From: Callipepla californica brunnescens
Taxonomy: Eukaryota; Chordata; Aves; Galliformes; Odontophoridae
DNA length: 64,000 nt
Direction: 5' to 3'
Assembly (NCBI GenBank): GCA_023055505.1
Contig: JALIRH010000004.1
Span: 19,959,368 to 20,023,367, forward strand
Below, one piece after another: positions 42,210 through 54,200 of this stretch (its first letter is position 1; every line of letters begins with the position of its first letter). Under the pieces are notes generated by a model. The model ran no database searches and was not told the origin of the DNA. It saw only the letters and a program-made list of their open reading frames with translations. The position numbers were made by a program, and so were the translations under genes.

Positions 42210-45200
42210 GGCAAAGGCAAACTGAATTGATGCACTTGGTCTTCCCATAAAATAACCGGGAAGCCTGTCATTCTGTTCAGACAAGTAGTTGTGCTCATGC
42301 AGGGAATTATGATCAAGAAATACAGCCTAGGATTACAATATGAGAGTAAAGTGAGATAAAAGGTCATTTAAAATGTCTAGCCTTGGCAAAGTCAATGTAA
42401 AGTACTAAAAATGTGAGGCATTTCATAAACAGTAATAAAGCACTGAATGGACTACACAGAGTGCTTATTTGCTGAAGCATTTTAAAAAACAAGCAAACAA
42501 ACAAAAAGAAACAAACAAAAAAACCCTCCACCTAGCCCAATGCCTTATCTCACTCAGAGAGGTACTTAGAAGAAATATAAAAGCATGGGGTAAGCTATAT
42601 GCTTATTACACAAACACATACACTCTTACTAGTTCATACATGCTTTCCCAGCTGCTACCAGTCTGCATCTTAGAGCATTCTTCTACTCAAAATTATAACA
42701 TCATCTCTGTGTTTAATAGCATTTAGTGAAGTTTTCTTGCCTTCTGTTTGAACACCTTTGTAATTTCCTATTTTTATGTTTACAGTAAGAAATGTACAAA
42801 ATGTAAAGAAAACAAATATTCTCCTGAAATAAGGTAAGATAAGTCTAAACCATGCTGAATATTTTGGACCCTGTAGCTTTGCCTTTCTCTTATTCTACGC
42901 TGATTTCCTGCAGAAGAACCAAACTAGACTAATAGTTAATTTGAGTTTATCACGTTGAAGCAAGAATCTTTACTTGTGGCTTAATTATAACTATGTGTAG
43001 CCTGTATTTTAAAACTACAACTACATTGGGATTTTCAATAAATTTGATGTCAGTAGTAGGTACTGTAAATGCTCATTAGTGTATCAAAACTCACTTAGGC
43101 AAATGGGGTTTTCTACTGGTGAGAAGAAAATGGCTTTATGGAGGAGTCCAAACAAGAAGTCGTAGCACAGGACATGGTCAATTCATACAAAGCAGCACAA
43201 CAGTTGTGCACAAAAAATCATTCTGAAACTGTTGGGCTGCCATGCATTTAGAAATATTTCAGCAGCAACTGATGATACTTTACTTTCTTCTGGAATTTTT
43301 ATATCAGAATATATGGAAGTATATTTTATTATAATCATTACTTACAAACTCATCTCCTACACTGGCAGTAATATTTCATTATTTTGCTCATCTTCTTTCA
43401 ATAGGTTGAATTACCAGTTCAAACTCTTAATGTATATTAAAATATTTTCAAAAATGAGAACAAATTTTTACTGTTAAACCCAAATATTAAAATTTTAAGC
43501 ATGAAACTTCCCTTGAAAATGGATAGGATTTATTGTACTTGTTACTTGGCTGCTTGCTTATATACCCTACTCAGAAGAGCTCTTGCAATTCACGTGTTTG
43601 ATGCTCACTGTCAGCAAGCAAACACATGGGAAGTTTGTGGCTGACAACAGTGATCGTATAACAGCATCACCCCATACAAATAGATAATGAAGTTCTTGCT
43701 CCTGTTGTTGCCTTAATTCCATACATCATGTAAGTGTTAAATCTAATTCTCTTGCTGGTCTGAACAAAAAGCAAACAAAAAATACAAAGGAATTATTTCA
43801 TTGGAGTACAGTAATGCAGCAGGATGTGGAGAACAGTAGCTGCATGAAACATGTCTTTTCCCAAAAATGCAAGACAAAAACAAAACGTAAGAAAGTAGAA
43901 AATTTTACTAAACAAGGTAGGAAAGAATATCTCTAAATAAGGCATCTGATACTGGGGAACACAATTTTCATGCTATTTGTGATATGCTTAAGATGTCATC
44001 TTAGTATTTGTAAAAATAACGTCTTTTCTTACAAACAGCTTACACTTAAGAATTTTAAAGTGCTCTACAAATGCAAGTTAAAGAAGTCTTTTGCAACCCT
44101 TACTCAAATATTTCACTAAGAAATTCACTGTGTCAATTAAAGCAGCTCCACAACTTGCAGCAAAATAGTGGTTTAGCAGAGGAACTGATTCTATATGTAA
44201 CAGAAATCATACAGGGAAAATCTGTGATAGAAGATAGTTAGCTGAATTGAAATCTAGCAATGCAACAGTGACCTTCAATGGAGGGTGTCTTGTGCCTGTG
44301 ACTCCCTGCCAAAGACAGGGCTGTTCTAAAAGTGTATTTAAAGGACTGCCTCAACTAAGTCATTACCTTTCTGTTGCTTTGGGGATTAAGTGAAGAAAAA
44401 AGTTTGTTTTTATTTTTTGTGGGAGAGCTAAAGAATGAAACAAAACAAAAAACTGTGAGCAAACCTGACTACTCAAAATCTGAGTGATATTTCATCTGGT
44501 GGTGACTTTCCTTAAAGGGGATTCCTCTGTGCATATTTCCAAAGATTTCTGACTCTGCTGGTCGTTGTTACTGATTTCTCATTTCCATCTCCTGCCCCTC
44601 ACCCCTCAACTTTAGTTTTCAATTGTGTGAGCAGCATTGCTCAGAGTTCCTTCATCATTCTTCCCTTTGATTTAGGGAGACGGAGGGAGAATGCTAGATG
44701 GAAGCAAATATACATGGTCTTTGCTGGTCCTGTGCTGTGTGATGCTTGCTTCTGTGTGATGCTGAGACCCTGTGGGAAGGCTCTGGATTAGACACGTGTA
44801 GAGGGAGGAGGATAGAGCAAGGGGGAAACGTATATCAGAGGATAGGCTGTATAACCCTGACTTGTGACTGCTCACAGTGCTGGGATTTGCAAATGTGCAA
44901 AATGCCTTGCCAGCATCTTTTTTTTCTGCTTTTTTATTAACTCTTCTTCCTCTGAAAAAAGTCATCAGTAAAAGGAAAAAAGATTTGAACATTAGGCAAA
45001 CAGAAGGACGGACATGCTAACCTGACGTTTTCTTTAGGAAAATGGCAAATCTCAGCTTTTAGCAAATATTCCTTTTATTTTATTTTATTCCTTTTTCACT
45101 TGAGTTTCTCTAGCTGAGCCTTAAGATTTTGTTGCAGAAAGCATTCTGCCTCAGCACAGAGCTATTGCTGCCATAGTTACTGAAAGCTGCATTATGCTGT

Positions 45201-48200
45201 AGGAGCCGCCAGCCTCTGCAACAGCAGTAGAAGTGTTTGAGGAAGAGGGGAGGAGAATTGCAGAATAGGATCCCAGAGAGCTGACGACAAAACAGGCTGG
45301 AAAAAATGTGGATTTACAGATGGTTCATTTAGCATGCGTCATGCAAACTTTGTGGAGAGAAAAATGAGATGGAGAAAGAATCCAGAATCCAGCAATATGG
45401 ATATACTATGAAGATTTTCACAGTAATATATTATCCTAATTTTAAGATTGTTGTCTTTCTGATGTGATTTTAATTCCTGTTTTTAAAGATTTACTGGGGG
45501 GGAGGGGTAACTGTTGACACTTCCTGATGCATTTCATATACCTAGAAATCTGCATGCTCTTATGAAATATTATGCAGTGTTGCATTTTTTTTAATGATGT
45601 ATTCTAGAGAATACAGGTCCTATGAAATGAAGATTTTATGTTACGTATGTCTTAGTATCAACAAAAATAATACTGTTTGTCTTATGTTTATCCTGGGGTT
45701 ATATTATTTTCTACTAGAGCTATACTGAGGGAAGGTTGCTGTGGGAAAGAAGGAATACAAGCAGTAGCAGAAATTGATCTGTACTTGATTGCTGTTTCAT
45801 AGGATTCCTGTATTTCAAGTCTCCGTTTAATATTATATATTAGTAAAGATATTTTAGATTAAAGAAATGACTGATTTTTGTCTATTTCAGTATGTTATAT
45901 TCTCATGTTAATTTAACTGATATTTGTTGTTCTTTTAGCCACTCAAATACCTGTTACAAAAACTCTTTTTAAAATTGCCCACTAGGCAATTTAGCCCCTG
46001 AGTGGGTGTGAATCTGTTATTTTCTCTTGGGGCCATTGTCATTTCATTTTTCAGCTTAATTTATGGTGTTATTTCTACAAACTAGCAAGGATGTGTTGAT
46101 GTGACATAGCATATTCAACAACAGAAAGAGAGCATTCTGAATTCATGGTCTTGGTATCAGCAGTTTCTGAGAGATAGATCTGTATTTCCAGCCCAAAACA
46201 GCCAGTCATTTTGCTCTCGTGGTCAGTATCTCGCAAGCAGAAGAAAAGCATTCCCTCTTCTGCCATAATACCTATGTTATGTAAGTGGCTGTGCATGAAT
46301 TTTCATTATCTTCTTCACTTGCTTGAGAAAGCTATTTTTAAAAAACCACTTCGTGAAAAGCCTTTTGATGTTCAGTCTCTGTATTTGGATCTGTCCTTAC
46401 TACCCTGCCTGGCTTTTGTTTTGTACTGTTAAAAATTAGAGGATAGGAGTGAGGCAAAGAGGCACTGAAATAGCAGCACAACTGCAGTTTGTATATATAC
46501 TCTCAGCAGTGGTGAGACAATCGATGTTCCTTTTATTACAGAAACTTTAACCTTACATAGAGAATTGTACCCATTCAGCTACGTCACCAAAACAAGGCAG
46601 CAATAATTCTGTGATAGTTGCTGTTATGTGTTTCTTTTCCAAGATTTAAAGTGAAGTGTGGCTATGCCTGTGTACTCTTTGCCCTTATGGAGTGTAGTCA
46701 TAGTGTGGAGCTGTCAGCAAGAATGTTCGTTTAGCCTGCATTGTGTTCTACTTTATGTGCAAACACGAGTGCCTTTTGGAAAAGATCTTACAGTTTCATG
46801 TTAGATCAGCAAAAAGCTATTAACATATCCATGAGGGAATACACTAGTGCAGCTGAGAACAGCAAACACCACACGTCTCTGTCCACTGTTTGCATTGCAT
46901 ATTCTCCAACTCATGATAATATATGGCTGAGGGCTGGTTTCAGCATTGTTTGAAAGTATGAGCTTGCTACCCACTCCCAGCAGTAAACAGATGTTTCTTA
47001 ACTGCCTCTGCAAGCATTTTTTGAGGTCTTAGAACATATTTTTCTAAAAGGAATTTAATCTAGTTTAAGTAAGTAGATACAGAACAAGAATTCTTTGTTC
47101 ACAATTTTGTTAACAAACACTGCTTCTCAGCATTATTGGCCATAACAAATTTCTTCAGTCTCATACAGAATACTGCTTATAATGTTAAACAGAATTCATC
47201 CCTTCTAATACTGAGCTTTCTGGTCTTTGATGTGGTTAATGGATCCTCCTCACCCCTCTTGGATGAATATACTTTGTTTCTTTTGCATGTGTCTCAAACC
47301 AAGTGACTTTCCCAAGGTCATGCTCGCGTAGTCTCAGATTTTTCAGATGTGCTACCTACCACCATAGGAATCAGAATATTTATATGTCAGCAAAACAGAC
47401 TGAAGTCTATTCCACCATCAGCATTTTGCAGACTCTTTACAATTGCTATTAATGTTTATTACTTTTAATGCATCTGCAAGAGGAGGCTTCAGTTAACATA
47501 AAAGCTCTCTTGAGCTAAGTGCATAAGTACTCCTTGCCCTGAAGACCTTGTAGCGTAAGAGCATGAAAGCACAGAGTGATATAACTGCTCCAGAATCATT
47601 GAGATTGTCTATCTCAGAGCAGTAGTAGCATAATAGCCTCCAGACTATATTGCTGCTCCATTGCTTTTCCCTTGAAAAATATGTAATGTAACCTGGAAGC
47701 CTCATCTGTGGAAAGATTCTCTCAAAGTTGCAATTAGAACCGTGGAAGTTTTTCTGTAATGAGACCGTTCGGATTTTGTTTTATACTCAGAGAAGTGCAG
47801 CTTCTTTAGTTAACCAGCCTACCTTTAACCTCTGAGTTTGTCCCTCAGTAGCTGATGTCACTAAAAACAATTGAACAGCTTGGGTATGAAATGGCCATAG
47901 GATCCATTCAGTAATGAAGTCTCTATTTAAACCTACTTCAAGTGAATTAAAAAAAAAAAAAAAAAAAAAAAGAGGGGATCCAGTCCTATTTCTTAAAATT
48001 CAATCATCATTTCATAAATAGAAATACATACTCATCACAAATGGTTGAAATCCTAGCAGTCAAGTCAAATACAAATGCTTCTTGTTGTAATTTGTTTCTG
48101 TAGTTCTCAAATAGACTCAAAAAAATTAGAAAATTGAAGGGACTAAATTTGTACTCAGATTGTTTGTACCATGTTGGATAACTGAGCAGAGTATGCTCCT

Positions 48201-51200
48201 CTTCAGTTACTTTCATCAGCATTACATTTACTTAAACATTAAAAACAAACTGAATTAGGTTTTTCTAAAGTGAATAAAAGAGGGTCAGTGATTTTTAAAT
48301 TACTGAGAATGTTAAGTCTTCTATGTAGTCACATTTTCCTGCTGCTTTCTAAGAAAGTGAAAATGAATGTTTGATCTGAAGGGACTCCGTAAGATATATA
48401 GGCTTTAGCTGCTGAATTGCTTCATCTGTTTTGTCTCCTAGTCTGGTACACGAAGTTGTTGCTGTAGAAACAGCTGCTTGAAACAAATCCTTATGGTTGT
48501 AGAGACTACAAAAAAATTCTGATGTAGCAAAGGTTAGATGTTCATTGACCTTGGACTGATAATGATTTTACAAACAACATGACATCTCATGCACAGTCAG
48601 GAAACAGGCCACTTGGAGGAACTGTATGGAACTGTTTATAGGATAGTAACTTTTCTGATCACCTCTTCTACTCCAGATGTAGACAGTAACCTTGTAGCTG
48701 CATACAAGGGAAGGTTGGGTGTTCATTTATTGGTGTTGCCAGAGACTTGCAATGTAATCTCAGCAACTCCTGTAATTCCTGTAATCTCAGATTCAAGATT
48801 TTTGATTTGTTAGGGAAACAATACAAAACAAAACTTTTCATTTCTGTAAAGCTTTTTTTTTTTTTTTTTTTTTTTTAAGTAGTTGGGTTAAAATCATCCC
48901 ATATTGTGATTGTTAAACAGTGTTAAACAGTGAAACACAATCACCACTCTCACACCCCCCATTTTTCTCTCATTTTCCTTGTTGGAAGCAAAATGACATC
49001 ATTTGTTCTTTGTGTAATGCACCCTTACTGAACAAAGCAATGTCCTGAATGTTGTCTTTCTTTAGTATGACATCTTTCTTTAGTACGATGACATGTTCCA
49101 TTACAAATGTTTAGTATTATTTTCTTGTTTAAATTCAATGTCAACATTTCTAACAGCAGAGACGTAGATGCTGTGCATGAAGAGTACAAGAAGAAACTGA
49201 AAGAGCAGGAAGCTTTCCACAGAAAACAAATCCAACAGCAACAGCTCTATGTTGAGGATTTAAAGCAGCAGATCCTCAGAGGACAGGCCAAAGCAGAGAG
49301 AGAACTGGAAAACGACCAAGCCCTCATCAACCAGCAGATCCTAGAAAGTAGGTACTTGCTTCCTCCTCTCTCTCATTTTCTTTCCTTAACTGCATTCTTT
49401 TATCCTCTTAATGTCCTAGTTGGGCTTTGTTTTGTGGTGGAAAGACTTTTTGTTGTTGTTGTTGCTTTTGTGGGTTTTTTTTGTTTGTTTGTTTGTTTTT
49501 TACAGCACAGTACTAGTTTTCTCCCATAATAATCTCCCCTTTGAGAGCAATTATCAAGCTTTGATTAACTTTGCAGAGCACCAGCAGCACTGTTTAATTA
49601 GCTGTACAGGACCTTTCTGGGATAGAAAGCACCAGCACACTGCTCCTCTTGTGGCACCAAGACTCTCATTTCCTCAGTTACTCCCCATCCTGCTTCTCTC
49701 TAGTTTTGCTCTGCTCATATCTGAAGTGCAATTCTCCCCTGTGGCAATGTAGTCAGAATCTGCTGCTGTATTTTACATTTTTCTTTGAGTATTTCTGTGC
49801 TTCATAGAATCATAGAATGGCTGATTTGAAAGGGACCTTAAAGATCACCTCATTTCAACCACCTTGTCCAGGGCAGAGTTGCCATCCACCAGCTATATCA
49901 GGTTGCCAGGGCCCCATCCAACCTGACCTCAAATACCTCCATGGATGGGGCACCCACAGTTCTCTGGGTAACTTGTTCCAGAGCCTCACCACCCTCTGAG
50001 TAAAAAAATTGTTCCTAATACATAACCTGAATCTCTCCTCTTAATTTAAACCATTCTCCCTTGTCCTGTCACTATCAGACCATATAAAAAGTCAGACTCC
50101 CTCCTGTTTATAAACTCCCTTCAAGTACTAGAAAGCAGCAATGAGATATACCTGGAGACTTCTCTTTTCCAAGCTGAACAAGCCCAGCTTACTCAGTTTG
50201 TTATCATAGGATAGGTGCTCCAGCCCTCTGATCATCTTTGTGGCCTTCTCTGAACCTGCTCCAAGAGATTCACATCTGGGGAGCTGGGGTCCCCAGACCT
50301 GGAAGCATTACTCAAGATGGAGGCTGGCCACCTGAATTTTGATGCAGCCCAGGATACAGTGGGGCTTCTGGGCTGCAAGTGCAGATTTTCAGACACTGGA
50401 ACCCACAAGTCCTTCTCCACAGGGCTGCTCTCAAGGAGCTCTTCTCTAGATTGTTGGAGGATTGCCCCAGCCCAAGTGTGATGTTTTGCACTTAGCAGTG
50501 TTGAACCTCGTGAGGCTTTCATGAGTTCTTTTTTTCAAGCTCGTCCAGGCCCCTTTGCAGAGCATAGAAATCTTATCAACCAAACCACTCATCTTAGTGT
50601 CAGCAGGTCACTGATAAAAATATTGAAGAGCACCAGGCCCAAGATTGATCCCTTCAGGACACCAGCTTGGAACTGAAACGTGTGTTGGTTGAGGTCCTCT
50701 GCCTGTGCATTCATCAAGTATGTCACCTCTAACACAGTGCAGGTTTTATTCATTTGCTTTTACTGAAGCCTAATGAATGGTTTGATCCAAGTTTCTTGAT
50801 AAGAGGAGTATGCCTATTGCAAAGGCACCATTTCCATTTGGCAAGGCCTGATACTGCTTCCTGGAATAATTTCTGAATGTTTGGAGGCTTCCCAGAGCCA
50901 AACTTTACAGTTATTATGCCAAGCACAAGGAAGAAATTAAAAGAAAAATTGTAGAGATGGGGAGCATCAGATGGAGGCTTAGTGAACGTAGGCAGTACAG
51001 AATTTCTCTGAAACATCTTTCTTGAAACAGGACATGTTCTCTGCTCCTGTCTACTTCCATGGTTTAGCTGTGCTCACACGAAGCTTAGCCAGACAGGCAG
51101 TTTTTGCAGCCAAATATAATTCTTTGCTTGGCAACCCACCAGAGTTCTTTTGCCTTATTTGCACCCTCTTTTTCTCAGCTCCTGACATAGGCAAGTTTGT

Positions 51201-54200
51201 GAGTAGGCATTAATTAGCATCTTAGAACTTTCAGGTCTGTTACAGGGACACTCTCTTCTGCTAAATGTTCCGCTTGCTAGAGACATGCTGAAGAGGACAG
51301 GTCTAGGAAAAAGGATTAAGAAAACTCTTCTGCACATGAAGGTTAAGATCTTATTAAGAAAAAACAACAGATAATGACTAAAATGCTTTCAGTTTGTCCA
51401 TAGATTAAACATGCTTATCTTCGAAGTATTGCTACTTCTGTGTGTGTAGATGCAGACATAAACTAAACAAGAGACTTCCTGAGGTGGGAATCACTAGTGA
51501 AGTACGTTTAATGAGATTTGTAGTCACCAAACAAGGGATGCTGACAATACTTATCCACTGAAGAAGATGCTTATATTTCTTCCATTAGGGAAGCTTCAAC
51601 AGCCCCAAATTCCTTTCATGAGCTCAGCTGTTGTGCATAGGTTTCATTCACCATGTCAAACTCTGTTTTCCTGACTCCATGAATAGATAACTAAAGGTAG
51701 TTCCTCAGCGAGGGACTGAAAGTAAGCAGACTGAAGCTAAGCCAAGCCAAAATAATGTTGCTAGGAAGACGAAAGTGCCTTGAAAAGCATCCATCCTTTG
51801 AGAAATGTTCCATGTATGAAGGAACTTTGTGATTATTATATTGCTTTTTCAGCTGATGATATTTTTTTCTGTGCACCTGAATATGTATACTTTAATAGTG
51901 GCATAAAAGTGAACAAAGTCTTTAAGAGAGCAGGCCCTTTTCTTTGTCCTCTTCTGCTTCCCTACTGACTGTGAAGATCATATTCTCCGAATATTAAGAA
52001 AAGATTAAGAGTATGAACAGACATAATATACTCTTATCAAATAAGGTTAATCAATTGGTTTGTTAGAAAAGCATATTTAGTATATGCGAAATTCAGGGGT
52101 TCATAAAATGGAAGAATCTAACTCTTTGGGAACAGACTCCCAGTTTTATGAAAAATATTTTTTACATTGCATTTTAATATTACATTTTTTTCACTAAACA
52201 GTACAAATTGATTTGCCAAAGGCTTGTTGGTATGTGCATTAAATTCCATTTTCTTTATTAACATAAGGGTTAAAAGACTTTGCTCTGTCTACATAGGAAT
52301 TCTGTCCTTAAATGGGTTCTCAAGGTTAATTAAATTCACGGATAATGTTTTTTTCTATGATTTTTACTTTCTTTCAATCATTTTGTTTACAGACCAACAG
52401 TGGCTTATAAATGAGAGCAACCGACTGTCTGTCCTTCAGCAACAGCAGAGGGAATTTGCAGTGCAAACAGAATCTACACTGTATGCAGAAGCCGAGGTAC
52501 AGAGTAGCCTTGGTCTGGAGATTTGTCCTTCCCTGCTACAACAGAACAAGAAGAGACTGGTGCAGCTGGAGCTCTTGCGAAGATACTCCTTAAAAAAGGC
52601 AGAAAGAAACATAAGACGGAAAAAGGTCAAATTCCAACTGGAAAGGATAGTCAAGAAGCAGAAGTTATTGGAAGCTAAGCAAAACCTAGAGCAGCTGGAA
52701 GCTAACTGCTGGCTCAGTGAAGTTCATGTGAAACACTCGCAAGTCCCTAATAAAAATATCACAGTACAGGCCTCTGTGGATCACCAGTTACAAAAGAGGA
52801 GGAGATCACTGGGTTCAGGTTACTTACTGCACAGTCATCATTCATTCTGTAACCTCCATGTGCCCCAGATACCCAGGTGAGTCAACATCAATCAATTCCT
52901 CTAAACTGTCAAGTACAGTTTAAATTCCAGGTATTTTAACTGGCCATCTATAATCCAGAATGCCTTTTAACTTATTGAAACAGTCCTAAAACTTGTGATA
53001 TCACTTGGTATATTGTATGTCGCACTGGAGCTGTTTGCGTTTTTCCTTCAATTCATACAGTGCATTCCCTACTTACCACTTTGATGTGGTCTTTCTTGCT
53101 GATTTTTTTCTTTCCTCCATCAATCCTTTCTGCACTTTTTACCTCTTTGTGATTGCTTTCCAGACTTTGCTCAACTTTGTTCTTACCTTCTCCACACTGC
53201 TGGTAAATATTTGTTTGTGCATTATTTTATTATAATTAGGATCAAACTGTTCCTTCAGAACACATACTAGGGTGATTCTGGATTGGGCTTAGGTGTTAAC
53301 TAGCCTTTCTCAAGCCTAATACAGCACTACACAGCACTGAAATGTCAGAGTGATAACACGTCTGTCAAAGCATGGCTCTAGAGGCTAAGTGAATTTCTGT
53401 GACTTAAGAACATAATCTATTTTTAACTAACACTTGCAGCTACTTGAGACTGTGGAGATTAAATACCATGCTGTACAACTTAGCATCAAGATATTAATTT
53501 GTTTTTAAGTTTGTTGCTTCACATGTAATCACTCTTAACTTCAACATGTTACTAATATGGAAATATTAAGCATGTTATTTAAGCAAGTATTGGGTTTTAT
53601 TTCTTCTTTATTTCCACAGCTGTTTGTTGAATGGGGAGACAATCTCAAAGTTATCTACCTCGCCAAATATTGATCAATGCTCCGAAGGCAATATACCAGG
53701 GAAGTTTTCATCTGTGGAACGCTGTTACAGAAAACTTAAAGACTTTTCCAAGAGTGACCTTAATGATGAAAAAGGTATCTCCTTTTTACGACAGATGCAG
53801 CTAACTGAAAAACAAAAAGCGTCTTCATTTGTAAATAAAAAAGTAACAGAAAGAGACTCTAATGATTCAGCTGTCATGGCTCATATCAATAAAAATAATC
53901 AAAAAATGGAAAAGTTGGATGACAGCCCAGGGCAGGCTGGATGTCAAAAACAGACCTCTAAAGGCTCCTCTCCTGATCGTTTTAGGGAGAAAAATGAGCC
54001 TGAAACCTTTATTACAGGGACAAGAATGACAAAAGCAAAGGTGCTAGGGAATTTAAGTCAGCCTGCAAATAGCTGTCTAGAACAAAACAGAGCTCAGGTA
54101 TCCGATAAAAAGACTAGAATGGATATCAATGCAAAAGGACATAGTTCTTCCCCAGAAAATTTTGTTAACAAAATGAAGAAAGCAGTAGTGTACGGAAACC

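Larger units (their letters stand above)
42834..49156 (+). other. Largest intron seen (6.3 kb)
   Basis: Contains a GC-richer block around 44560-45320, an A23 run at 47949-47971, a T24 run at 48853-48876, and two near-identical 18-base repeats at 49057-49091. I see no convincing exon, CR1 or gene. Open frames such as the one antisense at 44672-44992 carry no recognisable motif. Confidence 0.78.

Noticed and set aside
44672..44992. 106-codon open frame on the minus strand in the largest intron
   Set aside because: No recognisable motif. Its composition matches the local pyrimidine and purine bias.
50232..50522. 96-codon open frame on the minus strand as an independent gene
   Set aside because: It lies within the CR1 fragment and is part of the decayed element.
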